From: Chlorops oryzae
Taxonomy: Eukaryota > Arthropoda > Insecta > Diptera > Chloropidae
Length of the DNA stretch: 64,000 nt
Assembly (NCBI GenBank): GCA_020466095.1
Contig: CM035807.1
Coordinates: forward strand, 77,622,595-77,686,594
Direction of reading: 5' to 3'
A program made the position numbers and the translations under genes. This document shows positions 25,629 to 35,756 of this stretch, in pieces. The notes under the pieces were generated by a model. The model saw only the letters and a list, made by a program, of their open reading frames with translations. It did no database searches and was not told where the DNA came from. The stretch's first letter is position 1. Each line of letters starts with the position of its first letter.

Positions 25629-26709
25629 AGGTCACTGCGTAGCAGTCTACTGCGAGATTAGGGGGTTTTTGCGAGTCTGGCCGTCTGGTGTTCCTCAAGG
25701 CCGGCTGTCCCAAAGGGGTTTCCCTTCTCCCCGCCCGGCTATCATCGGATCCTCCAGAGCAGAGACATGACCAGGGCCGGATTATGGGGGGCCAGGGGGC
25801 CAGTGGCACCGGGCCTCCACCACGTGGGGGCCCCCACCAGCAGTGATCAAATTAATTTTTTTTATTTATTATAGTTTTCAAGATATTCAGTAACTACTCT
25901 CTTAAAATTTTCACTTGTTTATACGGTTATTCAGTGGACTTAAGAATTGAAAAACCCTTTTATCAATCACAAAACGTACTTTTGCTAACAATCAATCTGT
26001 GGTTTAGTGAAAATATGCTACATAGTAAATTTTATTTTATAATATTCGCTCTACTCAGACTCGCACTTGACCGCTTTTTCGTGGAGCAGCGGATTTGTGT
26101 TGCGGAGTAAGTGATTTTATGACGATTTATTTTAACCCTTTCGCCCTTACTGAGACAATACGTCGAAGCAATTTTCAACTCTTCATAACTTCTTTATTAC
26201 TTCCAATATTTCTATATTTGAAAAATTCCAATAAGGCCATAAGTATTCTATGTGGTGAAATTGCCATATGTATGTGGTGGAAACAAGTATAACGAAATAA
26301 GTCTGAAGGATCGTTATAAAAAGCAGTGATGCCTGATCAGCAGATTTTCGGCTAGATCTAGCAGATTTTGAAGTTGGACAGCGGAGAAAAATGCATTCTT
26401 GCGGTTAGCAAAAAATCGAGCGGAATTTTTTCCGTACATTTTTAACCGAATTTGAATTACATGTTCTGTGGTCGTGCGCAAAAAGATCAAAAAGAATTTA
26501 TGTTCCATTTGTCCTCAACGAGCAGAGAAAAAAGAAATCCCCTGATCTGGGAATAATGGTCCACTACTTGTGAACATTATTATTATTATTATTATTAGAT
26601 GGGGGCTCTGTGCGCACCGCGACCCATAATGAATCTATTGTGCTACCCCCAGGGTTGTCTTAATTATTTATCCTTAGGCTCTTTATATATTTGAGCACTG
26701 TGGACGGTT

Positions 26710-29700
26710 TTAAGACAGACCAAAATTTGTAGGGGCGACAAGCGCCTCCCCAAAGTTGAGGATTCTGCGGCTGGCCAGAGATGGACAGTCACAGAGAATG
26801 TGTTCTGGCGTTTCTTCATCCATTTCACAGAACCGGCATTTCGATTCGTTCGTTAGGCCTATCTTTTTGAGATGATATCTCAATTTGCAGTGCCCTGTGA
26901 AGTATTCGGTAAGGATCTTTAAATCTTTTCTTCCGAGATACAGTAATCTCTTGGAGATTAGTTTGTTGGGAGTGATGAATCTTTTGGCCTGTCTTTGACC
27001 TTTTGATTTCATCCAGGAAGTATGAAAACACTTATCCTCCTTATGACTTCTGAAGTGTACAGAAAGGTTCAGGCCGATGAGGCGTCTTTGAGCTCCCCGT
27101 TTGGCGAGGCAATCTGCCCTTTCGTTCCCTTCGTAGCCCTCATGGCCTGGGACCCACCAAAGTGTTACTTTGTTGTGGTTCCCGAGGTCATTGAGGAGAT
27201 TGAGGCAATTCTCTACTAGTCCAGATGAGATGTTAACAGCCCTTAAGGCTAGAAGAGCAGCCTGGCTATCAGACATTATATGGATACTGCTCCCCTTTGT
27301 CTTCCTCTTCAGACATTCGCGGACGCAGATTTCAATCGCATATAATTCTGCCTGAAATATGGTTGGGTATAGACCCATTGGTACTGCTTTCTGGAATCTA
27401 GGTCCCAAGATGCCTGCACCTGTACTTCCATTTTCAAGTTTGGATCCATCTGTGTACCAGATTTGTGATCCTTTCTCTATGTGAAGTAAGACGTTTTTGA
27501 ATTCACTTCGTTCAGGAATTATTACCTTGTACTTGCGGTCAAAACGCAATATACGTTGTATTCGGTCTGGCATCTTCATTATTGGGTCCTCAGATACATT
27601 CAACAATATCGAGAGGTGCCCTTGAAGATCCCCACTTTTGAGATTTGGCACTTTGTGCAATCTTAAAGCGCTTGCACATGCCTCTCTCTGAATTTGGATA
27701 GTGAGAGAGGGGATGCCGGTGATGACACCCAGCGCATCTGTGGGGCACGTTTTCATTGCCCCTGTGATGCTACCACACACTAGTCTGTGTAGTTTGCCCA
27801 GTTTGGCTTCCGCGGTCCTTTGTCTGACCTTTGGCCACCATACAAGGGCAGCATAAGTAATTATTGGTCTAACAATCGTAGTGAAAGACCAATATGCCAT
27901 TCGTGGGAACGTCTTGCCATGGAGCCTTTGGCACACATAAATCGCCTTTGAGGCTTTGCTGACAACATGGTCTAGGTGCGAGTTCCAGCTCAGCCTTCTG
28001 TCTAGGATCACTCCCAGATAGGAGGCTTCATCGCTGAATTGAATGTAGTTGCCCAGAATTGTGGGACTAAAGAGATTGGTCTTAGTCCTTTTAGTAAAGG
28101 GCACTAGCTTTGTTTTGTTCGTCTGAACAGTGAGACCCTTTTCATCACACCAGTTTGTTACCAGTTGAAGGGCCGTTTGCATGCGAGATGAGATGGTAAT
28201 GTCATCCCAACCGGCTACACAAATGACGAGGTCATCTGCATAGCCCTGCGCTGCAAATCCCTGCTCTTGAAGGTGGTTGAGGAGATCGTCAATGACTAGT
28301 ATCCATAGTAGGGGAGAAAGTACTCCGCCTTGAGGACAACCTCTAGCTACATTGATCGACTGATTTTCACCTCCTAATTCAGTGGATATTTTCCTGTTTT
28401 TCAACATATTTAGTATCCAATTAGCTATTAGGGGTGGGATAGCTTTTTGGTACATGGCTGTTTCGATAGCTTCGAAAGAGGTGTTATCGAAAGCCCCCGA
28501 GATGTCTATGAATGCACAGAGGGCTATTTGCTTTGCCAGTAAAGCCTTTTCTATTATAGTAGTGAGGCTGTGTATGGCAGTCACAGTTGATTTACCAGGT
28601 TGGTAGGCAAATTGTTGTTTGTTCAGTGGTTGGTACTTCAGACAGTCTCGTCTTATGTACTGATCAATGAGTTTTTCCATTGTTTTAATGAAAAAGGAAC
28701 TGAGGCTTATAGGCCTGAAGGCCTTAGGACTGTGTTCATTTGTTTTCCCCAGTTTGGGAATGAACACTACATTCACCTCGTTCCAGTTTGATGGAATATG
28801 AGCCATTAATAAGCTGGCTTTAAATATTCTCACCAGTGGAGTTGTAATAAGCCCAGCACCCTGCTGAAGCAGGCATGGGCGGATGCCGTCTGGGCCCGGC
28901 GATTTATATGGGCTGAAAGTTGAAATTGCCCACTGTACCGTATGGGAGTTAATTATTTTCCCCGCAGGACTTCTGGCTCTACCATTTGCTGCATTTGTTA
29001 TGACAGCTGTTTGGCAAGGACGTTCAAACGCAGGAACGCAGCCAGGGAAGTGAGTTTCCAACAAGAGTCTTCCTGTCTCACGGATCGTTGACGTAAAACT
29101 ACCATCTGGCCTCCTGAGGGTACCGAGGCCGTTTGAGTGATCCATCGCAAGAGCCTTTTGGAGGCGATACATATCAGGGAGATTTGACACCCTGCTGCAG
29201 TGTTCTCTCCATGTGGCCCTTTTGGATTTTCTCAATTCTTTATTGTATTCTGTAAGGGCTGCCTTATAGGCGGTCCAGTCGCCTGTTCGCTTTGCCCTAT
29301 TGAAGAGCTTCCTGGTGCTACACCTGAGCTTCTCAAGTGTTTTGTTCCACCAGGGGACGTCCCTTTGCGCCTTTTTGGCTTTCTGCGGGCAGCTCTTCTC
29401 GAACGCTTGTTTGAGACTACTCTGCAGAAGTTTAGCTTCTGTCTCAAGCTCATAGGTCGAATTAATCGCACTATCTGAGCAGTTTATCTTCTGTTCTACA
29501 CAGAAGCGGAAATTTTCCCAATTGGTTTTCTTTGGGTTACGGTAAACTTGGAACTCCTCTGTAGGAGCATCTATGTCGAACATAATATGTTTATGATCTG
29601 ACATAGAGACTTCTTTTGAGACGTGCCAGTTTGAGATAACAGACAACAAGTTAGGACTGGAGAGAGTTAAGTCAAGGACCTCTCCCCTTGTGACATTAAC

Positions 29701-30249
29701 AAATGTCGGCTCGTTACCCCGGTTTAGAATATTTATGTTTTTACTAATAATATATTCTAATAATGACTCACCCCTTAAATTGATGTCGGTGCTACCCCAT
29801 GTCGTGTGATGGGCATTCGCATCACAACCGACTAGCCATTTGAGGTTCCTCCTGCTGCAGTACTCCTCTAGGGCCAATAGTTCCCTTGTGGGTATTTGAT
29901 CGCTGTCTCTAGGAAGGTAGGCCGACGCTAGCACCACCTCTTGTTCTCCCCTGAGCGTAGGGATCTTTGCAATTACTGCCACCAGATCCTGTGAACAAAG
30001 CTCTGAAATGAGGAGAAAGTTAATTTTGTTCCTTATGATGATTGCAGTTCTAGGTCTGCAGTGATTTTTGGCAAAGATTAACTTACCATCGCGAAGGTTG
30101 AGGCCTTTGACGGTCCCACCGTGAACCCAGTGTTCCTGGACAAGTGCTATGTCCAGTCCCTCTTTTGTGAACCTCCTGCTTAGGACATCCGAGAACGCCT
30201 TTGCATGGTGGAGGTTCACTTGTATGGCCTTGATTTTTCTTGGGAGCAT
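26710..30249 (-). CDS. LOA-type ORF2 polyprotein: AP endonuclease, reverse transcriptase, RNase H
   Basis: One open frame of 1179 residues from ATG at 30249-30247; the frame also stays open for two codons upstream. The endonuclease has VNLHHAKA, VQEHW (catalytic Glu near 41), GCDANAHHTTWGS (about 143-155) and SDH near 219-221. RT has FRPISLSSF, the first catalytic Asp in AFIDISGAFD (583), RGCPQGGVLSPLLW, and the GYADD pair at 674-675. RNase H has YTDGS (Asp 936), QAELYAIE (Glu 970), SDSQAA (Asp 996) and ERADCLAKRG (Asp 1048). A CRFCEMDEETPEHILCDCP zinc-knuckle-like motif ends the protein. All key residues are present. The start lies two bases after the ORF1 stop, suggesting reinitiation. Endonuclease plus RNase H in this arrangement points to the LOA (or I) clade. 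Confidence 0.9.
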   Translation of the reverse strand: MLPRKIKAIQVNLHHAKAFSDVLSRRFTKEGLDIALVQEHWVHGGTVKGLNLRDGKLIFAKNHCRPRTAIIIRNKINFLLISELCSQDLVAVIAKIPTLRGEQEVVLASAYLPRDSDQIPTRELLALEEYCSRRNLKWLVGCDANAHHTTWGSTDINLRGESLLEYIISKNINILNRGNEPTFVNVTRGEVLDLTLSSPNLLSVISNWHVSKEVSMSDHKHIMFDIDAPTEEFQVYRNPKKTNWENFRFCVEQKINCSDSAINSTYELETEAKLLQSSLKQAFEKSCPQKAKKAQRDVPWWNKTLEKLRCSTRKLFNRAKRTGDWTAYKAALTEYNKELRKSKRATWREHCSRVSNLPDMYRLQKALAMDHSNGLGTLRRPDGSFTSTIRETGRLLLETHFPGCVPAFERPCQTAVITNAANGRARSPAGKIINSHTVQWAISTFSPYKSPGPDGIRPCLLQQGAGLITTPLVRIFKASLLMAHIPSNWNEVNVVFIPKLGKTNEHSPKAFRPISLSSFFIKTMEKLIDQYIRRDCLKYQPLNKQQFAYQPGKSTVTAIHSLTTIIEKALLAKQIALCAFIDISGAFDNTSFEAIETAMYQKAIPPLIANWILNMLKNRKISTELGGENQSINVARGCPQGGVLSPLLWILVIDDLLNHLQEQGFAAQGYADDLVICVAGWDDITISSRMQTALQLVTNWCDEKGLTVQTNKTKLVPFTKRTKTNLFSPTILGNYIQFSDEASYLGVILDRRLSWNSHLDHVVSKASKAIYVCQRLHGKTFPRMAYWSFTTIVRPIITYAALVWWPKVRQRTAEAKLGKLHRLVCGSITGAMKTCPTDALGVITGIPSLTIQIQREACASALRLHKVPNLKSGDLQGHLSILLNVSEDPIMKMPDRIQRILRFDRKYKVIIPERSEFKNVLLHIEKGSQIWYTDGSKLENGSTGAGILGPRFQKAVPMGLYPTIFQAELYAIEICVRECLKRKTKGSSIHIMSDSQAALLALRAVNISSGLVENCLNLLNDLGNHNKVTLWWVPGHEGYEGNERADCLAKRGAQRRLIGLNLSVHFRSHKEDKCFHTSWMKSKGQRQAKRFITPNKLISKRLLYLGRKDLKILTEYFTGHCKLRYHLKKIGLTNESKCRFCEMDEETPEHILCDCPSLASRRILNFGEALVAPTNFGLS

Positions 30250-30251
30250 GG

Positions 30252-30890
30252 TCACTTCGTGACCTTGAAGGCGCGTTTAGCGACCTTCTTGCTCCTACCG
30301 GATGCCATCACTCTTTCTTCCTGTGTCCTACCTCGCCCTTGCCCTCTACGCCCTGGGTATGGGTTCACAGGTGGGCGTAGAAAGGGCTTGGCGATGGGAG
30401 CCGGTGAAGATGGGGTGGATGTTGGAGGGGGACGGTTACGTCCTGCGCTCTCCTGTGATGCTGGAGCTGTGTTTGTTCCCGAGCTCTGGGCTTCCCGTGA
30501 GCAACTAGGTCGCTCTTCGGATGCCTTTGGGACAGCATCACCACCGCTTGCTACGGCCTTGGTTTTCGGGTGAATCTTCGCCCTGCCAAAGCCGTAGTTT
30601 ATCTTGAAGTCCATCTCAGTCAGGTTTTTGGCTGAGATAGGGTCCATTGACAGCGTTAGCTCTATTGAGGCACCTTTTTGCGCCCTGTTGAGCACCCGCC
30701 AGTCTGCGACCCTTAGGCCGGTGTTTTGGCCTTGGACTAAAGATAGGATATCTTCGTTGGAGGTTGTCTGCCTCTCTGGGAAATATCCTATAAATATTTG
30801 TGGACGAGGAATGTCCTTCTCCTCCACAAGTTTGAGTTTGGCGTCCTTCCACGGCGATAAGGCTCCTAGGTTGACCTTAAGCCAGTTTGT
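30252..30890 (-). CDS. LOA-type ORF1, C-terminal part only (5'-truncated)
   Basis: The frame is open from the truncated 5' end of the element to TGA at 30254-30252, about 212 residues. It begins NWLKVNLGALSPW, continues with the DUF4780-type region (IFIGYFPERQTTSNEDILSL, WRVLNRAQKGASIELTLSM, INYGFGRAKIHP) and ends in a Pro/Arg/Ser-rich basic tail. The N-terminal half seen in the older copy is missing and no native start is present. It overlaps neither ORF2 nor its ATG but is separated by only two bases. Confidence 0.8.
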   Translation of the reverse strand, partial: TNWLKVNLGALSPWKDAKLKLVEEKDIPRPQIFIGYFPERQTTSNEDILSLVQGQNTGLRVADWRVLNRAQKGASIELTLSMDPISAKNLTEMDFKINYGFGRAKIHPKTKAVASGGDAVPKASEERPSCSREAQSSGTNTAPASQESAGRNRPPPTSTPSSPAPIAKPFLRPPVNPYPGRRGQGRGRTQEERVMASGRSKKVAKRAFKVTK

Positions 30891-31270
30891 GAACTTGTGA
30901 ACATATACCTACCAGAAGTTGTTTTCAACTGTTGGTGAGGTTTTCCGAAATTCTGTGCGAGCAAGTGAAATTCAAATATCATGTCTCTGACAAACAACTT
31001 GTATTTTTTTTTCTATTAGTAACCTTTCTTATCATACGAATATTTTCATTCTTATAATTGATAACCTTTCTACAAACACATTTTCTGCTATTGTGTGAAA
31101 TTTCATCCTATATCTTTCAATTAACAGAGGGGCCACCACCATTCTCTGGCCCCCGGGCCCCCGGCAACCTTAATCCGGCTCTGGACATGACCTTACTAAG
31201 GAGGATCCATCGGTCTGAAAGAAAGCCGCCTTTCCCAACGAGTTGGGCTGATAAAATAGCGTTTTTCTTA

Positions 31271-32290
31271 GAATCTCTCTTTATTCTATGTACATAGTTT
31301 TATTCGTGTGTCTACACAATTGCCTGTCAGACATTAATATGCTTTTCAGGCTAACAGCTAAATCTGCTTTTAGAACTAAACTCGCATTTAACCGTGCATT
31401 TAAATGCAACGAAATAAAATAATATTCGGGGCAGCACAGCCCAAGGATTCAACAATAAGGCGGCCAACCTTACTTATATTAGAAACTAACAATAAAAGGC
31501 TGATTCAAAATTTATTTTTAAAATAATATTTTCCACATGAGCTTCATATTTTCATACATATTTACTAAATCCCGAGTTCTGGTCCAAAATGTCACTTCGG
31601 GACGGCTGGCCGCCTCATTCAACAAACGAATTGGCTGATGCTAAATTCAGATGTGTATAATCTGACAGGGTCTTTTTCAACTCTGCATTTATCGCGCTAA
31701 ATACTGAATTTATGTGCCAATATGAAAAGCTTACAAGATTTTTGAATGAAGTTAGGTCCCAGCAGTTATTTAGGTAGTGCACTACAAAAGTAATGAATTT
31801 TTTTTATAGATGAAATAGGAATGCAAAGTAAATTGTATAAGTTTGCATGGAGAGGTAGTCGAAAAGGTAAGGTATAGCCGAGTATTTTCACAGCGAAAGC
31901 AAATCTTAACATATAGTGGTATGTTAAACAAAACGAAATATATTTATACATTGGTCGTCCAATAGTACGACACTTTCGTGATGTTTGAAAATTCGTATTA
32001 TTATTTTTCTTTTATTTAAAAATGGGAAACTTTGCGAAATGGTAAATGAACTATCAAAATTTGTATGGAAGAAATTTTACGAAGCGGGACAAACTTTCGC
32101 ATTGGTATTTGCTTAGCAAAACTAAGGAAGTTTTCTCGCAAAGCAGATTCGGGCTGACTTATACAGTCAATCAAGTTTGAGGAGGCTCCGTGAATTTTGG
32201 CCGCGTGAATTAAGCCCGCGATAAGTTTTTGGTCGCGGCCTAAATTCATTTTGCAAATGAAATATGACCGCGATAAAAAATCCAAGTTTT
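31271..32290. other. gene-free spacer between transposon nest and satellite
   Basis: No gene is visible. A weak inverted similarity around GGCGGCC (near 31460 and 31610) hints at an old MITE. The last 130 bp before the satellite has GGCCGCG / CGCGGCC words. Confidence 0.5.
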
Positions 32291-34870
32291 AACAAGGGTA
32301 TTATACGTCCAAATTTTTCGATAAAAAACCCAATACCCCAAAATGTCTTAAAACGCATCAATTTTGCAAATTTTTATTAATTCTAAGGCAAATAGATGCT
32401 ATTGCATTTAAAATTGGCAAAAAAAAATTTTTTTGAAATTTTTTTAACAAGGGTATTATACGTCCAAATTTTTCGATGAAAAACCCAATACCCCAAAATG
32501 TCTTAAAACGTATCAATTTTGCAAATTTTTATTAATTCTAAGGCAAATAGATGCTATTGCATTTAAAATTGGCAAAAAAAAATTTTTGGATTTTTTTTAA
32601 CAAGGGTATTATACGTCCAAATTTTTCGATAAAAAACCCAATACCCCAAAATGTCTTAAAACGCATCAATTTTGCAAATTTTTATTAATTCTAAGGCAAA
32701 TAGATGCTATTGCATTTAAAATTGGCAAAAAAAAAATTTTGAATTTTTTTTAACAACGGTATTATACGTCCAAATTTTTCGATAAAAAACCCAATACCCC
32801 AAAATGTCTTTAAAACGCATCAATTTTGCAAATTTTTATTAATTCTAAGGCAAATAGATGCTATTGCATTTAAAATTGGCAAAAAAAAATTTTTTTGAAA
32901 TTTTTTTAACAAGGGTATTATACGTCCAAATTTTTCGATAAAAAACCCAATACCCCAAACCCAAAGTGTCTTAAAACGTATCAATTTTGCAAATTTTTAT
33001 TAATTCTAAGGCAAATAGATGCTATTGCATTTAAAATTGGCAAAAAAAAATTTTTTTGAAATTTTTTTAACAAGGGTATTATACGTCCAAATTTTTCGAT
33101 AAAAAACCCAATACCCCAAAATGTCTTAAAACGTATCAATTTTGCAAATTTTTATTAATTCTAAGGCAAATAGATGCTATTGCATTTAAAATTGGCAAAA
33201 AAAAATTTTTGGATTTTTTTTAACAAGGGTATTATACGTCCAAATTTTTCGATAAAAAACCCAATACCCCAAAATGTCTTAAAACGCATCAATTTTGCAA
33301 ATTTTTATTAATTCTAAGGCAAATAGATGCTATTGCATTTAAAATTGGAAAAAAAATTTTTTGAAATTTTTTTAACAACGGTATTATATGTCCAAATTTT
33401 TCGATAAAAAACCCAATACCCCAAAATGTCTTAAAACGCATCAATTTTGCAAATTTTTATTAATTCTAAGGCAAATAGATGCTATTGCATTTAAAATTGG
33501 CAAAAAAAAATTTTTTTGAAATTTTTTTAACAAGGGTATTATACGTCCAAATTTTTCGATAAAAAACCCAATACCCCAAAATGTCTTAAAACGATCAATT
33601 TTGCAAATTTTTATTAATTCTAAGGCAAATAGATGCTATTGCATTTAAAATTGGCAAAAAAAAAATTTTGGATTTTTTTTAACAAGGGTATTATACGTCC
33701 AAATTTTTCGATAAAAAACCCAATACCCCAAAATGTCTTAAAACGCATCAATTTTGCAAATTTTTATTAATTCTAAGGCAAATAGATGCTATTGCATTTA
33801 AAATTGGCAAAAAAAAAATTTTGAATTTTTTTTTAACAAGGGTATTATACGTCCAAATTTTTCGATAAAAAACCCAATACCCCAAAATGTCTTAAAACGC
33901 ATCAATTTTGCAAATTTTTATTAATTATAAGGCAAATAGATGCTATTGCATTTAAAATTGGCAAAAAAAAAATTTTGGATTTTTTTTAACAAGGGTATTA
34001 TACGTCCAAATTTTTCGATAAAAAACCCAATACCCCAAAATGTCTTAAAACGNNNNNNNNNNNNNNNNNNNNNNNNNNNNNNNNNNNNNNNNNNNNNNNN
34101 NNNNNNNNNNNNNNNNNNNNNNNNNNNNNNNNNNNNNNNNNNNNNNNNNNNNATAGCATCTATTTGCCTTAGAATTAATAAAAATTTGCAAAATTGATGC
34201 GTTTTAAGACATTTTGGGGTATTGGGTTTTTATCGAAAAATTTGGACGTATAATACCCTTGTTAAAAAAAATCCAAAAATTTTTTTGTTGGCAATTTTAA
34301 ATGCAATAGCATCTATTTGCCTTAGAATTAAAAAAAATTTGGAAAATTGATGCGTTTTAAGACATTTTGGGGTATTGGGTTTTTTATCGAAAAATTTGGA
34401 CGTATAATACCCTTGTTAAAAAAAATCCAAAAATTTTTTTTGTTGCCAATTTTAAATGCAATAGCATCTATTTGCCTTAGAATTAATAAAAATTTGCAAA
34501 ATTGATGCGTTTTAAGACATTTTGGGGTATTGGGTTTTTTATCGAAAAATTTGGACGTATAATACCCTTGTTAAAAAAAATCCAAAAATTTTTTTTTTTG
34601 CCAATTTTAAATGCAATAGCATCTATTTGCCTTAGAATTAATAAAAATTTGCAAAATTGATGCGTTTTAAGACATTTTGGGGTATTGGGTTTTTTATCGA
34701 AAAATTTGGACGTATAATACCCTTGTTAAAAAAAATCCAAAAATTTTTTTTTTTGCCAATTTTAAATGCAATAGCATCTATTTGCCTTAGAATTAATAAA
34801 AATTTGCAAAATTGATGCGTTTTAAGACATTTTGGGGTATTGGGTTTTTTATCGAAAAATTTGGACGTAT
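32291..34870. repeat. ~154-bp satellite in two opposed arrays around an assembly gap
   Basis: The unit begins AACAAGGGTATTATACGTCC and includes CAATACCCCAAAATGTC and GGCAAATAGATGCTATTGC. Unit starts on the left lie at 32291, 32446, 32599, 32752, 32908, 33069, 33222, 33374, 33529, 33681, 33835 and 33988, giving periods of 152-161 bp. From 34153 to 34870 the same unit runs in reverse complement for four to five copies. Copies differ mainly in A/T homopolymer length plus a few point changes, so amplification is recent. Frames through it are artefacts. Confidence 0.95.
34053..34152. other. 100-N assembly gap at the satellite inversion axis
   Basis: Exactly 100 N, the usual placeholder for a gap of unknown size, falls where array orientation flips. 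The true distance, number of repeats and even the orientation of the two sides may therefore be wrong. Confidence 0.95.
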
Positions 34871-34918
34871 AAAGTGTACGAGAAAAGGTTAAAACGCTTT
34901 TAGGTTTAGAAGTCAGCG

Positions 34919-35498
34919 TTAAGGTGCAATCAGTGATGCCATAAGATTCCATAACAGAACAGAACATAACATAAAATAACACAAGCGCTTTTTCAGTAGT
35001 CAGTGAAGACATAAGAATCCATAAGAGCACATAGGAGCCGATGTTGCAATATGATAAGAATGTGCGCACCTTAGGGAAAGAGGGAAAAAATTATTTCGGG
35101 AAAAGCGCAACTTATTATGATTTCTTGAAAAAAAAGTTAAAACAAACACTTCTAAATAGGGTGAAAAATATTGCCATATATCATTATATTTAAAAAATTA
35201 TATAATTATAGCTTTTATCATATTTAAAAGAGTTGTAATTGCAGACTCTTGGCAATTTCCGTAAAAGGGGAAATATGGCAGATTTAGGAAACATTTGGCA
35301 GCACTCATAAATATCAGCTGATTCGCTCTAACATAACACGCCATAAGAAAAATCTATTTTCTACAGCTTCTTCTGTTATGGTAAGTTATGTTATGGGTTG
35401 ACTAACCACTTGCATGCAAAATGTATTGAATAGATCGAATCAGCTGATTATGTTATGTTCTGTTATGGAATCTTATGGCATCACTGATTGCACCTTAA
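34919..35498. mobile_element. MITE with TTAA target duplication
   Basis: Inverted ends beginning GGTGCAATCAGTGATGCCAT extend for about 45 bp with few differences and are flanked by TTAA at 34919-34922 and 35495-35498. The interior is rich in CATAAC/GTTATG words and non-coding. TTAA suggests a piggyBac-type mobiliser, though the ends are not classical. A 166-bp relative lies at 49501-49674. Confidence 0.7.
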
Positions 35499-35756
35499 GT
35501 AATCTAATGTTAAACTTAACGCCTATGTTGGCGATTTATTTGGCTATTGAACAAAACACTTTGGCGTTTTTGGCGGTTTTTCGTTTTCGGTTGGCGATAT
35601 TGCCCAAAAATTGTCTGGCAGCCCTGCTCAGTATTAGCAAATGTGGGAAACTGTGGGAAACTTTGAGAATTCGAAAATAAAAGAAACAAATAAAATAAAA
35701 TAAAAACATTTAGATTGAATCTTGTTTAAAATACGGAGAGATTAGATTAAACCGCG

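Larger units (their letters stand above)
26578..30892 (-). mobile_element. younger, 5'-truncated LOA-type non-LTR retrotransposon
   Basis: A 12-bp duplication ACTTGTGAACAT occurs at 26566-26577 and 30893-30904. The 3' end on the minus strand is a (TAA)n-like tail, read as ATT repeats at 26578-26598. The 5' end cuts into ORF1, as expected for incomplete target-primed reverse transcription. ORF2 is uninterrupted, which fits its position as the last insertion in the nest. Confidence 0.85.
25772..31183. mobile_element. hAT-like element with perfect 8-bp target duplication, split by a LOA insertion
   Basis: Terminal inverted repeats CAGGGCCGGATTATGG (left) and, reverse-complemented, CAGAGCCGGATTAAGG (right) are flanked by identical GACATGAC at 25764-25771 and 31184-31191. 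Own sequence is 25772-26577 and 30905-31183, about 1.1 kb in total, with no transposase. The rest is the retrotransposon at 26578-30892. It sits in the 5' part of the older LOA-type element. A smaller element with the same kind of termini lies at 40498-40901. Confidence 0.85.
21410..31258 (-). mobile_element. decayed LOA-type non-LTR retrotransposon, host of the nested insertions
   Basis: The element reads right to left: ORF1 remnants at 25628-24014, then ORF2 remnants at about 24010-21430, then a short ATT-rich tail at 21410-21422. Candidate 12-bp target duplications GCGCTTTTCTTA (21398-21409) and GCGTTTTTCTTA (31259-31270) differ at one base. They place the 5' end to the right of the hAT-like insertion at 25772-31183. 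Without the insertion the element is about 4.4 kb. Multiple frameshifts and a missing RNase H segment show that it is dead. Confidence 0.7.

Noticed and set aside
32291..34870. CRISPR-like regular spacing
   Set aside because: The whole ~154-bp unit is repeated with no unique spacers, in a eukaryotic genome; it is a satellite.
34638..35069. 143-codon minus-strand frame
   Set aside because: It runs from satellite into a MITE, so its two halves are unrelated repeats.
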